NCBI GenBank assembly: GCA_018401115.1
Contig: JAGYKX010000002.1
Location: 1 to 64,000, forward strand
From: Flavobacteriaceae bacterium
Lineage (GTDB): Bacteria; Bacteroidota; Bacteroidia; Flavobacteriales; Flavobacteriaceae
Reading direction: 5' to 3'
Length of the DNA: 64,000 bases
Position numbers and translations under genes: made by a program. Below the pieces are notes generated by a model. That model was not told the DNA's origin. It ran no database searches and saw only the letters and a program-made list of their open reading frames with translations. This document shows positions 9,309-18,510 of the stretch, in pieces. The stretch's first letter is position 1, and each line of letters starts with the position of its first letter.

Positions 9309-10580
9309 ATGTTGCAGATTCAAGCTATAAGAGCCCAAGAAGACGCTATAATTACCGCACTAAAAAAACGCCAAATAGACGCCGCTCCAATTGTATCTAA
9401 AATTTTAGAGATAGACCAACTGAGAAGGGCTACCCAAACCTCCTTAGATGAAAACCTAGCTAGGGCCAATCAGTTGGCTAAAGAAATTGGGGGACTGTTT
9501 AAATCTGGTCAAGCAGCAGAGGCACAAGCACTCAAAGAAGAAAGTGGCTCACTTAAAGAAGCGAGCAAAACACTTCAGGCTACTTTAGCAGAGGTGAGCG
9601 AAACATTACAAGATTTATTGTACTCGCTGCCCAATGTACCACATGATTCGGTGCCTGCTGGTAAAAGCGAAGAAGACAACGAAGAAATTTTTAGAGCAGG
9701 AGACATTCCTACATTACATAAAGACGCCCTTCCCCATTGGGAGTTAGCTAAAAAATACGACCTAATTGACTTTGAATTAGGGGTTAAAATTGCTGGAGCA
9801 GGATTCCCTGTGTATAAAGGCAAAGGCGCCAAATTACAAAGGGCATTAATCGCCTATTTTTTAGATAAAAATACCGCAGCCGGATACACCGAAATACAAC
9901 CACCACTAGTGGTCAATGAGGCATCTGGTTATGGCACGGGGCAATTGCCAGACAAAGAGGGGCAGATGTATTACATGCCAGAAGACAAACTATACCTCAT
10001 CCCTACAGCAGAGGTTCCTGTGACCAATATTTTTAGAGATGTGGTCCTATCAGAAAGTGATTTTCCTGTAAAATACACCGCATACACTCCTTGTTTTAGA
10101 AGAGAAGCAGGTAGTTATGGTGCTCATGTGAGAGGGCTAAATAGACTTCACCAGTTCGACAAAGTAGAGATCGTACAGGTCTCCCATCCGGAAGCTTCAT
10201 ACGAAGCCCTAGATGGCATGGTCCAACATGTAAAAGATATTCTTCAGGAATTAGAAATTCCCTATAGAATACTCAGGCTATGTGGTGGAGACCTTGGTTT
10301 TACCTCAGCCTTGACCTTTGATTTTGAGTTATTTTCTACCGCCCAAGACAGGTGGTTGGAAATATCCTCTGTGTCTAACTTCGAAACCTTCCAGGCCAAT
10401 CGCTTAAAACTTCGTTTTAAAGACGCCGCAGGAAAAAGCGTCTTAGCGCATACCCTAAACGGTAGCGCCTTGGCCTTACCAAGAGTATTGGCAGGAATTT
10501 TAGAAAACTGCCAAACACCAGACGGTATTAAAATACCCAAAGTTTTACAGCCATATACTGGCTTTGACATGATCTCATAA
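9309..10580 (+). CDS. serS: Seryl-tRNA synthetase
   Basis: Charges tRNA-Ser. The 423-aa class II synthetase has an N-terminal helical tRNA-binding arm (~30-110, Ala/Leu/Glu-rich coiled coil), motif 2 around PCFRREAGSYGAHVRGLNRLHQF (~258-280, abbreviated as FRREAG...RGL.R.HQF) and motif 3 GSALALPRVLAGILEN (~382-397). Typical full length. DUF4286 follows three bases later. Confidence 0.97.
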   Translation: MLQIQAIRAQEDAIITALKKRQIDAAPIVSKILEIDQLRRATQTSLDENLARANQLAKEIGGLFKSGQAAEAQALKEESGSLKEASKTLQATLAEVSETLQDLLYSLPNVPHDSVPAGKSEEDNEEIFRAGDIPTLHKDALPHWELAKKYDLIDFELGVKIAGAGFPVYKGKGAKLQRALIAYFLDKNTAAGYTEIQPPLVVNEASGYGTGQLPDKEGQMYYMPEDKLYLIPTAEVPVTNIFRDVVLSESDFPVKYTAYTPCFRREAGSYGAHVRGLNRLHQFDKVEIVQVSHPEASYEALDGMVQHVKDILQELEIPYRILRLCGGDLGFTSALTFDFELFSTAQDRWLEISSVSNFETFQANRLKLRFKDAAGKSVLAHTLNGSALALPRVLAGILENCQTPDGIKIPKVLQPYTGFDMIS

Positions 10581-10583
10581 CCT

Positions 10584-10895
10584 ATGTTTTTATTTAACGT
10601 TACCACCCATTTAGACGAAACGCAAGAAGCAGATTGGCTGCTCTGGATGCAAGAAGAGCACATCCCTACCCTACTCAAAGGAGATTACTTTAGTACTGCT
10701 ACACTCACCAAAGTAATGGTAGAAGAACCTATGGGAGGCGTTACTTATACCGTGCAATACACCACAGACCACAAAGCCATTATCAATGGCCTTTACGAAA
10801 GACAGGCTGCAGATTTAGAGGCACAGCTTATGAAAAAATTCGGTAGTGAAGTGCTGAGTTTCAAAACACCGCTTAAAATCATTGGCCAATACTAA
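10584..10895 (+). CDS. DUF4286 family protein
   Basis: A 103-aa soluble protein without signal or membrane segment. The N-terminus (MFLFNVTTHLD, then WLLWMQEEHIP) matches the DUF4286 family, small ferredoxin-fold-like proteins of Bacteroidota often beside rsmA/ksgA and serS. The three-base gap from serS and 19-base gap to rsmA put it in the same operon. The molecular role is unknown; the setting suggests translation or housekeeping. Confidence 0.85.
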   Translation: MFLFNVTTHLDETQEADWLLWMQEEHIPTLLKGDYFSTATLTKVMVEEPMGGVTYTVQYTTDHKAIINGLYERQAADLEAQLMKKFGSEVLSFKTPLKIIGQY

Positions 10896-10914
10896 CCTTT
10901 AGCATATTATTCCC

Positions 10915-11775
10915 ATGGGAAAACACAAAAAAGTTGGAAAGTACCAGAATTGGGATAAAGAAGAAGACTCAAGCGCGGTTAGGGCAAAAAAACACCTCGG
11001 GCAGCACTTTTTAAAAGATCAGGAAGTCGCTAGAAAAATAGCAGAAACCCTTTTGCTCAATGGTTATGACAATGTCATTGAAATTGGACCAGGAACAGGA
11101 GTACTTACCCAATACCTTCTAGAGCAAGACATTAATCTATTGGCCTTAGACTTAGATAGAGAGTCTATAGAATACCTAAAAACTGACTTTGAGATTAACC
11201 ACCTCAAGTTACTTCAGCGTAATAAAACATTTGAGGTCAGGTATGCAGACTTTCTCAAAGAAGACTTAAGCACCCTTTTTAATGGTGCTCCCTTTGGTAT
11301 CACTGGAAATTTCCCTTACAACATTTCCACCCAAATTGTGTTTAAAATGCTTGAATACAAGGATAGGATACCTGAATTCACAGGAATGTTTCAAAAAGAA
11401 GTGGCCCAGCGAATCTGTGAAAAAGAGGGTAGTAAAGCATACGGGATACTCTCTGTTTTAGTGCAGGCTTTCTACGAAGCAGAATACTTATTCACCGTAC
11501 ATCCTGAAGTATTTAACCCGCCCCCAAAAGTTCAATCGGGTGTTTTGAGGCTCACCCGAAAAGACAATCTCACCATTGATTGTTCTGAAACGCTGTTAAA
11601 AACAGTTGTGAAAGCTGCTTTTAACCAAAGAAGAAAGACCCTTAGAAACAGTCTAAAAACCTTACAACTTTCTGAGAATCTAACCAAAGATGCTATCTTT
11701 GATAAAAGACCCGAACAAATTTCTGTTGCAGACTTTATTGCACTGACAAAGAAAATAGCCCATGACACCCTTTAA
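10915..11775 (+). CDS. rsmA: 16S rRNA dimethyladenosine transferase
   Basis: Dimethylates two adjacent adenosines near the 3' end of 16S rRNA. The SAM-binding motif [13 protein letters not shown] (~60-72) and catalytic NFPYNIS (NxPY type, ~127-133) are present, after the family-typical [11 protein letters not shown]. At 286 aa it carries a ~25-residue Lys-rich N-terminal extension compared with many homologues. Its last 14 bases overlap the mgtE start, so the two are translationally linked. Confidence 0.96.
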   Translation: MGKHKKVGKYQNWDKEEDSSAVRAKKHLGQHFLKDQEVARKIAETLLLNGYDNVIEIGPGTGVLTQYLLEQDINLLALDLDRESIEYLKTDFEINHLKLLQRNKTFEVRYADFLKEDLSTLFNGAPFGITGNFPYNISTQIVFKMLEYKDRIPEFTGMFQKEVAQRICEKEGSKAYGILSVLVQAFYEAEYLFTVHPEVFNPPPKVQSGVLRLTRKDNLTIDCSETLLKTVVKAAFNQRRKTLRNSLKTLQLSENLTKDAIFDKRPEQISVADFIALTKKIAHDTL

Positions 11776-13114
11776 ACTCACCGCAGAACTTTTAGAAGAG
11801 ATTGCAGTCCTTATTGCCAATAAGGACAATAAGGCATTGAAAGCCATGCTGCTGGATATTCACTTTGCAGATGTGGCGGAAATTGTCAATGAGCTCAATT
11901 CAGATGAGGCTACCTACCTGATTAAATTATTGGATTCTGAAAAAACCTCAGACATTCTAACAGAGTTAGATGAGGACATGAGAGAATCTATTCTAGCGAA
12001 TCTCTCTGCAAAAGAAATTGCAGAAGAATTAGATGAACTGGACACAGATGACGCTGCAGATATTGTAGCAGAACTTCCTACCGAAATGATCGGAAAGGTT
12101 ATTTCTGCCATTGAAGACAGGGAGCACGCAAAAGATATTGTAGATCTTTTACGCTATGACGAAGATACTGCTGGGGGACTTATGGCCAAAGAGCTCGTGA
12201 AGGTAAATGAAAACTGGAACGTCCTGACCTGTGTCAAAGAAATGCGGGCCCAAGCAGAAAATGTCACAAGGGTCCACTCCATTTATGTGGTAGACGCAGA
12301 AGACAAACTGGTAGGTCGTTTGTCATTAAAAGATTTGCTCACTACCTCTACAAAACAACCCATTAAGGACGTCTACATCTCAAAAGTAGACGCAGTTTCT
12401 GTAAACGAAAGCACCGAAGAAGTGGCTAAGATTATGTCTAAGTACGATTTAGAAGCCATTCCAGTGATCGATGAATTAGGACGCTTAGTCGGAAGAATTA
12501 CCATTGATGATATTGTAGATGTGATTCGAGAAGAAGCAGAAAAAGATTATCAATTGGCTGCAGGTATTTCTAATGACGTAGAAGCAGACGACAGTATTTG
12601 GGAACTCACCAAAGCGAGAATTCCTTGGTTGTTCTTAGGCCTCATTGGAGGTGTAGGAGCAGCAGCTATTATGGGTGGCTTTGAAACCTTGATTCAAAAG
12701 TACGCCATCTTATTTTTCTTTACCCCACTCATTGCCGCTATGGCGGGTAACGTTGGGGTACAATCTTCTGCTATTGTGGTACAAGGTATTGCCAATGACG
12801 ACGTTAAGGGGAGTATTGGCCAAAGGGTCTTTAAGGAAATGCTCTTGGCGCTCTTAAACGGAACTATCTTAGCCATAATACTGTTGTTGTTTACCTGGTT
12901 TTGGAAAGGAGATTTACGCACCTCCATCGCTATTGCCATTTCACTAGTCACTGTAACCGTTGCCGCAGGAGTCATTGGCACCTTTACACCATTATTTTTA
13001 CATAAAAGAGGGATTGATCCAGCCATTGCCACTGGACCATTTATCACTACTTCCAATGACATATTTGGAATTCTTATATACTTTAGCATTGCCAAAGCCA
13101 TTCTTGGTTTTTAA
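11762..13114 (+). CDS. mgtE: Magnesium transporter MgtE
   Basis: Mg2+-gated inner-membrane channel. The 450-aa protein has the acidic helical N domain (~20-125, rich in [14 protein letters not shown] repeats), a CBS-domain pair (~130-255) and five hydrophobic helices (~275-450) with the family pore region around [16 protein letters not shown] (~320-335) and an N-rich late helix ([13 protein letters not shown]). Overlaps the rsmA 3' end; the 2-hydroxyacid dehydrogenase begins nine bases after its stop. Confidence 0.95.
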   Translation: MTPFKLTAELLEEIAVLIANKDNKALKAMLLDIHFADVAEIVNELNSDEATYLIKLLDSEKTSDILTELDEDMRESILANLSAKEIAEELDELDTDDAADIVAELPTEMIGKVISAIEDREHAKDIVDLLRYDEDTAGGLMAKELVKVNENWNVLTCVKEMRAQAENVTRVHSIYVVDAEDKLVGRLSLKDLLTTSTKQPIKDVYISKVDAVSVNESTEEVAKIMSKYDLEAIPVIDELGRLVGRITIDDIVDVIREEAEKDYQLAAGISNDVEADDSIWELTKARIPWLFLGLIGGVGAAAIMGGFETLIQKYAILFFFTPLIAAMAGNVGVQSSAIVVQGIANDDVKGSIGQRVFKEMLLALLNGTILAIILLLFTWFWKGDLRTSIAIAISLVTVTVAAGVIGTFTPLFLHKRGIDPAIATGPFITTSNDIFGILIYFSIAKAILGF

Positions 13115-13123
13115 TATTACCCG

Positions 13124-14071
13124 ATGAAAGTACTGCATATAGACACCAATCATCCTTGCCTCATAGAGGATTTGGCTGTTTTAGGCTTTGAAAATCACGA
13201 GCAATATACGGCCTCAAAAGAGGCTGTTTTGAAAATCATCTCCCAATACGACGGGCTTATACTTCGTTCGAGATTTCCCATAGACCGCGCGTTTTTAAAA
13301 GCTGCAACAAAACTAAAGTTTATAGGACGTGTAGGTGCTGGTCTGGAGAATATTGACCTAGCAGCGGCTGCAGAATTAGGTATTTTTTTAGCAGCTGCTC
13401 CAGAAGGAAACAGAAATGCTGTTGGAGAACACAGTTTGGGTTTGCTCCTCTCCTTGTTTCAGAAATTACACACTGCAGATTATGAAGTAAAACATGGAAT
13501 TTGGGATAGACCTGGTAATAGGGGTATAGAATTAGATGGCCAAACGGTTGGAATTATAGGTTTCGGAAATATGGGTCAAGCCTTTGCCAAAAAACTCCGC
13601 GGTTTTGACCTAGAGATAATTTACCATGACTTAAAAGAAATTCCTCCCCCAGCACGCTGTGCACAGGTATCCCTCTCTGAACTCCAAAGCCGCGCTACGG
13701 TACTGAGCTTGCATTTGCCCCAAACCCCAGAAACAAAAGGGCTGGTCAACACCCAATTTATAAATGGGTTTCAACACCCATTTTGGCTACTCAATACGGG
13801 TCGGGGTAGCGCTGTTGTTACAGCAGACCTTGTAAAGGCCATTGAAAAAGGACAAATAAGGGGGGCCGGCTTAGACGTATTAGAATACGAAACTAGTTCT
13901 TTTGAAAGTTTTTTAAAAGACAGCAATAAACCAGAAGCCCTGCGGTATTTAATGGAGAGCAAAAAAGTTATTCTTAGCCCTCATGTTGCTGGTTGGACCC
14001 ATGAAAGTCAGGAGAAATTAGCCAAAACTGTAGTAGAAAAAATTGCTGTACACTTTGGCATATCTGGTTGA
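13124..14071 (+). CDS. D-2-hydroxyacid dehydrogenase (SerA-like)
   Basis: NAD-dependent D-2-hydroxyacid dehydrogenase of 315 aa. Landmarks are the substrate-loop RVGAGLENIDL (~66-76), the Rossmann GIIGFGNMGQAFA (~143-155), NTGRGSAVVT (~224-233) and the C-terminal SPHVAGWTHES with the catalytic His (~286). It lacks the ACT domain of long 3-phosphoglycerate dehydrogenases. A role in serine synthesis is possible but the substrate cannot be read from sequence. The stop codon sits inside a near-perfect 27-bp tandem duplication. Confidence 0.88.
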   Translation: MKVLHIDTNHPCLIEDLAVLGFENHEQYTASKEAVLKIISQYDGLILRSRFPIDRAFLKAATKLKFIGRVGAGLENIDLAAAAELGIFLAAAPEGNRNAVGEHSLGLLLSLFQKLHTADYEVKHGIWDRPGNRGIELDGQTVGIIGFGNMGQAFAKKLRGFDLEIIYHDLKEIPPPARCAQVSLSELQSRATVLSLHLPQTPETKGLVNTQFINGFQHPFWLLNTGRGSAVVTADLVKAIEKGQIRGAGLDVLEYETSSFESFLKDSNKPEALRYLMESKKVILSPHVAGWTHESQEKLAKTVVEKIAVHFGISG

Positions 14072-14095
14072 GCTGCACACTTTGGCATATCTGGT
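14045..14095. repeat. Tandem duplication across the dehydrogenase stop
   Basis: A 24-base block starting GCTG[T/C]ACACTTTGGCATATC occurs at 14045-14068 and again at 14072-14095 with one mismatch, period 27. The first copy encodes the last residues before the TGA at 14069-14071. A fresh slippage duplication is the simplest reading. Confidence 0.85.
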
Positions 14096-14103
14096 CATAA
14101 GCG

Positions 14104-15954
14104 CTAAAGAAGGTCTAAATTAATCTCTTCTGGGGGCACTCCAGCGGCCAGCTTGCGTTCTAGGTCTGCTTGAAACTCCTCCATAACTGGCTTTACAGTA
14201 CTTTCTGGCAAGTCTGATATCTTAATATACATAAGGCCATCTACCGCATTATTAAACAGTGGGTCTACATTAAAAGCAATCACCTTAGCATTTTGCTTAA
14301 TGTATTTTTTAATCAATACTGGAAGTCTGAGGTTTCCCGGCTCTACCTCCTCAATCAGTTTATCAAATTTATTTAGATCAGATTGTGTTTCGTCAAAAAC
14401 AAAATCCTTGTCTGCGTCTTTTAATTTTACTTTAAATGCTTTTTTTGGCCTTATGTACTGGGCTATATATGGATCCCAATAATGAGACTTCATAAACTCA
14501 ATCATCAGGGATTTAGAGAAATTAGAAAACTGGTTGCTAATACTCACGCCTCCTATAAGGTATTTGTGTTCTGGAAAACGCAGGGTGGTATGAACAATAC
14601 CCTTCCAAAGCAAAAACAAAGGCATAGGTTTTTGTTGGTAGTCTGCAACAATATACGCACGACCCATTTCAATTGATTGTGACATAAGTTCGTGTAGTTC
14701 AGGCTCAAATCTAAAGAGGTCTTGAAGGTAAAATCCATCTATCCCTCTCTGGGCATAAATTTCAGAACCAAATCCCATTCTATACGCACCAACAATTTTT
14801 TTGGCCTCATTGTCCCATAAAAAAAGATGGTGGTAATAGTGGTCAAAAGCGTCTAAATCTATGGCTTTATTTGTGCCCTCCCCAATGGCCCTAAAAGTCT
14901 CTTCTCGTTGGCGACCAATCTCCTGAAGGATATTGGGGATAGTGTTGGCCTTGGCCAAGTAAACCTCGTAATTTCTACTCGAGAGCAATTGTGCATTGGC
15001 CTGCTTAATAGCTTCAATTTCTGTAAGTAATAAAGAAGCAGACACAGCATTAGCAATGGCTTTTGGTGCCTTTGGAAGTTTTAAATTTGCCGCGCTTTTT
15101 AAGGTTTGTGGCAATTGATTCAATAAGCTTTCTCTCTCATAGGCATTAGACAACATATACGTTTTTCTCCTCAGCAAATCAGTAAAAGACGCCAAGTCTA
15201 AGTGCTGTTTTTGAACTACTACAGGGATTGGAGCTCCAATGCGAATTTTTATAGGTCTGTATTTTTGAGAGCCAAGCTCTGAGGGAAGTTTAGCGGTTCT
15301 AAAAAGATCTCTCCAAGAGGCCAAACGATAAAATAAAGCTGAATTTTTTGCGTGAAAATAGATGGGAACTACGGGGACTTCTGCCTTTTGAATCAATTTC
15401 ATTGCTGGAATCTCCCAAGGTTTGTCTACCATGATTTGTCCTTCCTTTACCGTAGAAACTTCACCTGCAGGAAATATTCCCAGCACATGCCCCTCTTTTA
15501 AGTGGCACATGGCCTCTTTAAAACCCTTGAGGCTATTTTGAGCATCTTTATGGTTTTCGAAAGGATTTACTGGAAATATATTAGGCGCCATCGGTGCCAC
15601 CCTTTGCAGTAAAAAATTAGCCATGATTTTGTAATCTTCTCTGTAAAGAAGCATTATTTTCATGAGTAAAACTCCGTCAATAGCACCAAGCGGATGGTTA
15701 GATACCGTAATAAAGGGTCCTGATTTGGGGAGTCTTTTAAAATCTTCGTCTGGTATTTCAAAATCTATTTGAAAATGCGCAATCACCGCATCTAAAAAAT
15801 CTCGTCCAGATAGATGTTTGTTTTTGTCGTAAAATTTATTAATGGCTTGTATCCTAGTGAGTCTGAGCAACAAACCACCTAAGACGTCACCCAAAAGACC
15901 GAAACGACTTAAACCCAATACTTTAGACACCTCCCTAGCAGACACTAGTCCCAT
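14104..15954 (-). CDS. Fused PlsC-type / OlsB-type acyltransferase (OlsF-like)
   Basis: The 616-aa protein joins two acyltransferase modules. The N-terminal half is a lysophospholipid-acyltransferase (PlsC-like) domain with NHPLGAIDG (~86-94) and GIFPAGEVST (~160). The C-terminal half (~305-600) resembles the GNAT-like OlsB/hemolysin domain that N-acylates amino acids (RQREETFR, DHYYHHLFLWD and YRMGFG segments). This architecture matches OlsF, a bifunctional enzyme of aminolipid (ornithine or glycine lipid) synthesis described in Flavobacterium and Serratia. The head-group amino acid cannot be decided here. Convergent with the dehydrogenase gene. Confidence 0.82.
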   Translation of the reverse strand: MGLVSAREVSKVLGLSRFGLLGDVLGGLLLRLTRIQAINKFYDKNKHLSGRDFLDAVIAHFQIDFEIPDEDFKRLPKSGPFITVSNHPLGAIDGVLLMKIMLLYREDYKIMANFLLQRVAPMAPNIFPVNPFENHKDAQNSLKGFKEAMCHLKEGHVLGIFPAGEVSTVKEGQIMVDKPWEIPAMKLIQKAEVPVVPIYFHAKNSALFYRLASWRDLFRTAKLPSELGSQKYRPIKIRIGAPIPVVVQKQHLDLASFTDLLRRKTYMLSNAYERESLLNQLPQTLKSAANLKLPKAPKAIANAVSASLLLTEIEAIKQANAQLLSSRNYEVYLAKANTIPNILQEIGRQREETFRAIGEGTNKAIDLDAFDHYYHHLFLWDNEAKKIVGAYRMGFGSEIYAQRGIDGFYLQDLFRFEPELHELMSQSIEMGRAYIVADYQQKPMPLFLLWKGIVHTTLRFPEHKYLIGGVSISNQFSNFSKSLMIEFMKSHYWDPYIAQYIRPKKAFKVKLKDADKDFVFDETQSDLNKFDKLIEEVEPGNLRLPVLIKKYIKQNAKVIAFNVDPLFNNAVDGLMYIKISDLPESTVKPVMEEFQADLERKLAAGVPPEEINLDLL

Positions 15955-16018
15955 ATCACCTTACTTAAATAAGGATTACTCCTTGAATAAACTACAAAGT
16001 AAAGATAGAAAAGTTTCC

Positions 16019-17284
16019 CTATTGCACCACCAACTGTAAAGTCTCTTTAGCCCTTTGCTCCAGAAGAATTGCTTTACCTTTTTGCAGGCTTTCTATGGCT
16101 TCTGAATTAAAATGACGGATCGTGAATAGCGATACCCCTTTGTGGCAAATTACCTTAAATTCCTTTTTAAGTAGAGGCAACAACTCGTCTAATCGATTAA
16201 ACCTGTTGTCTACACAAACAGAAAAGCTAATCGCTGAGTTCTGAATTAAATCTACTTTTAAGCTGTACTGATGTAAAAGTTTAAATAAAGCCCCTATACT
16301 GTCTTCTACAATAAAAGAAAAATCCAAAGAAGACAACTCCAATAACACCTGATCGCGTTTGACTATAAAACACGGAACGCAGGGCTGTATTCCCACACCC
16401 TTACCTACTGTTGTACCCGCTGCTTTGGGATCTATAAAAGATTTTACTTGTAAGGGTATTTCTTTTCTTTGTAGGGGTTGTAAGGTTTTTGGGTGAATGA
16501 CAGAAGCACCGTAAAATGCCAACTCAATCGCTTCTGTATATGAGATATTTTCCAAAAGGGTGGTCTGTTCAAAATAACGGGGATCTGCATTTAATACCCC
16601 TGGAACATCTTTCCAAATGGTGACCGCATTTGCATTTAAGCAATAAGCCAAAATGGCAGCGGTATAATCGGAACCCTCTCTGCCTAATGTTGTGGTGAAA
16701 TTATTGTGGTCAGACCCTAAAAAGCCCTGGGTAACATATAGGGTATTTTTCTGTATGGCTGCTTTAGTCTCAATAGCGGTTTTCTCCCAATCTACCACTG
16801 CATCCCTATACTGGTCGTTTGTTTTAATACATTTTCTAATATCCAACCAAGTATTATCTACTCCAGAGACAGTTAAATAAGCACTTAAAATAGTGCTGGA
16901 TAAAAGTTCTCCATAACCGACCAATTGGTCATAAACAAAATTGTAATTAGGAGATTTATTCCAAGCCAAAAACCCTCTGATTTCAGCCTCTAATACAGAC
17001 AAAGCCTTGAAAATTTCATGCTGTTCGGATGGAAATAATTCCCTGCAAATGGCCCGGTGAAAATCCATTATACTACCCAATGAGTCCTCAACCTCAATGT
17101 GAAGTCCTGATTTTTTATCGGAAAAATAAGCTGCCACCAATTCTTCCATTGCATTGGTTGTTTTACCCATAGCAGAAACCACAACCAAAGTATTTTTATG
17201 GCCCATGGTTTCTAATACCTGAACCACATTCTTAACCCCTGCAGCATCTTTAACAGAAGCACCTCCAAATTTAAAAACCCTCAT
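16019..17284 (-). CDS. lysC: Aspartate kinase
   Basis: Phosphorylates aspartate, the first step to Lys, Thr and Met. The 421-aa protein starts MRVFKFGGASV (the KFGG[ST]S phosphate motif), has the LGREGSDYTAAILA substrate region (~206-219) and the FYGASVIHPKTLQPL block (~258-272). C-terminal ~300-415 folds as regulatory ACT domains, so feedback inhibition is likely. It is monofunctional, without a fused homoserine dehydrogenase. The GNAT gene lies directly upstream by one base pair, so they share a transcript. Confidence 0.93.
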   Translation of the reverse strand: MRVFKFGGASVKDAAGVKNVVQVLETMGHKNTLVVVSAMGKTTNAMEELVAAYFSDKKSGLHIEVEDSLGSIMDFHRAICRELFPSEQHEIFKALSVLEAEIRGFLAWNKSPNYNFVYDQLVGYGELLSSTILSAYLTVSGVDNTWLDIRKCIKTNDQYRDAVVDWEKTAIETKAAIQKNTLYVTQGFLGSDHNNFTTTLGREGSDYTAAILAYCLNANAVTIWKDVPGVLNADPRYFEQTTLLENISYTEAIELAFYGASVIHPKTLQPLQRKEIPLQVKSFIDPKAAGTTVGKGVGIQPCVPCFIVKRDQVLLELSSLDFSFIVEDSIGALFKLLHQYSLKVDLIQNSAISFSVCVDNRFNRLDELLPLLKKEFKVICHKGVSLFTIRHFNSEAIESLQKGKAILLEQRAKETLQLVVQ

Positions 17285-17285
17285 A

Positions 17286-17765
17286 TTAAATGTTATTAAA
17301 ATCTGTTATTCCTTTTTCATCTAGTTGAACAACATTCCAATCTCTCATGACATTTGCCCCCTTGGCTTCGTAAAAATCTATCGCTGGAGTATTCCAATCT
17401 AATACTTCCCACGAGACCCTTTTTAAACCCTTTTCTTTAGCATAAGACACTACTTTTGACAAGAGTGCATTTCCTATCCCCTTACCCCGCTCAGAAGAAG
17501 TAACTATGAGGTCTTCTAAATGAATCACTGGGCCTTTCCAAGTAGAATATCTGGGATAAAACAAGGCAATTCCCACTATTTCACCAGCAGATTTTTCAGC
17601 GACAAAACAATGAAACAGTGGGTTTGAACCAAAACCGTCACGCTCTAGGTCAGCAATACTTACTTCCACAGCTTGAGGCTCTTTTTCAAAAACCGCCAAT
17701 TCATTAATCAGAGCCCAAACGCCTGTCATATCCGATTTCACTGCCTTTCTAAGATAAAAATTCAT
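17286..17765 (-). CDS. GNAT family N-acetyltransferase
   Basis: A 159-aa acetyl-CoA-dependent acyltransferase. The acetyl-CoA loop is visible as SSERGKGIGNALLS (R/QxxGxG/A type, ~90-103), preceded by the LEDLIVT beta strand and followed by VSWEVLDWNTPAIDFYEAKGA. It resembles diamine/thialysine acetyltransferase-like GNATs, but the substrate is not clear. Ends one base before lysC begins on the same strand. Confidence 0.85.
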   Translation of the reverse strand: MNFYLRKAVKSDMTGVWALINELAVFEKEPQAVEVSIADLERDGFGSNPLFHCFVAEKSAGEIVGIALFYPRYSTWKGPVIHLEDLIVTSSERGKGIGNALLSKVVSYAKEKGLKRVSWEVLDWNTPAIDFYEAKGANVMRDWNVVQLDEKGITDFNNI

Positions 17766-17917
17766 ATCTAATGTTATAAATGAAACACAAAGTTATAAAT
17801 TTATATTTGTCAAAGGCGCACTTCCTAAATTCTTTCACAAAAACTCCGATAGTTGTGACGTAATTGAGTGACTACAAAAAAATTAGAGGTTAGTGGTTAA
17901 AATTAAAAGGCTGCTAT

Positions 17918-17941
17918 AAAAAAAAGGCCCAAAGGCCCTGA
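17918..17941 (-). terminator. Terminator after the TerB gene
   Basis: On the minus strand AGGGCC-TTTG-GGCCTT forms a short GC-rich stem followed by a run of eight or more T. It lies ~85 bases past the terB-like stop. Apart from this, 17766-18026 shows no gene. Confidence 0.65.
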
Positions 17942-18026
17942 TCTATTTCTTCGTAAAAGTAGCGCCCAAAATCAGTTCGAATGAAAAGAAACTTTTATCC
18001 TAAAATCTTGCTATGCTTTGCGCTAC

Positions 18027-18443
18027 CTACAAAAGAGATTGGTATTCGTCAAAACTCAATCTACCCCCAAAAATAGCTGTAGATCTTGTGATTAATTTTT
18101 TAGCGTCTTCAGTGGTATATCCTAAACCTATCGCATACTTTAAAACCATAGCTTCTTCCTCTACATCTATATTGTGGTCTGCAAAAACAATTCTAAATAA
18201 ATCATACAAACGCTCTAACCTTTTTTGGGCATCTGCTGGTGGGTCAATAGGGTACTTATTTTCCTTTTTCATGACCTCTTTATATTCCTCCTGGCTAATA
18301 CCTAACTTCTTAGCAAATCGGTCTATAACGTCCAATTCAGAAGCATTAATAACACCATCTGCGGCAGCTAATGTGGCTATGGCTGCAAAATGGGCCAAAT
18401 TGGTTCTGTGTTCACTATTACTGTATAAATCTACAAAAGACAT
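18027..18443 (-). CDS. TerB family protein
   Basis: A 138-aa helical soluble protein of the TerB/tellurite-resistance family: two helix-pair repeats with acidic DG.I...E loops (AAADGVINASELDVID at ~27-42 and FADHNIDVEEEAMV at ~91-104) resembling the metal-binding TerB core. Many TerB proteins act in envelope stress or signalling rather than tellurite resistance; no other ter genes are nearby. It is divergent from mfd with the two promoters only ~13 bases apart. Confidence 0.85.
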   Translation of the reverse strand: MSFVDLYSNSEHRTNLAHFAAIATLAAADGVINASELDVIDRFAKKLGISQEEYKEVMKKENKYPIDPPADAQKRLERLYDLFRIVFADHNIDVEEEAMVLKYAIGLGYTTEDAKKLITRSTAIFGGRLSFDEYQSLL

Positions 18444-18468
18444 AAAATATTCACTTTATATTAGGTGG

Positions 18469-18476
18469 TAAAGATA
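18469..18476 (-). promoter_or_regulatory. -7 element for the TerB gene
   Basis: Minus strand TATCTTTA, one mismatch from TAnnTTTG, ~26 bases upstream of the terB-like start and back-to-back with the mfd -7 box. Confidence 0.45.
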
Positions 18477-18488
18477 GGGCTTTTAGCC

Positions 18489-18496
18489 TATATTTG
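18489..18496 (+). promoter_or_regulatory. -7 element for mfd
   Basis: TATATTTG matches TAnnTTTG exactly. With a start near 18503 the mRNA leader would be under ten bases before the TTG start, i.e. nearly leaderless. Confidence 0.55.
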
Positions 18497-18510
18497 CTAA
18501 AAATTTACCC

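Noticed and set aside
18027..18443. Tellurite-resistance operon
   Set aside because: Only one TerB-like gene exists and no other ter genes are nearby, so resistance is not supported.
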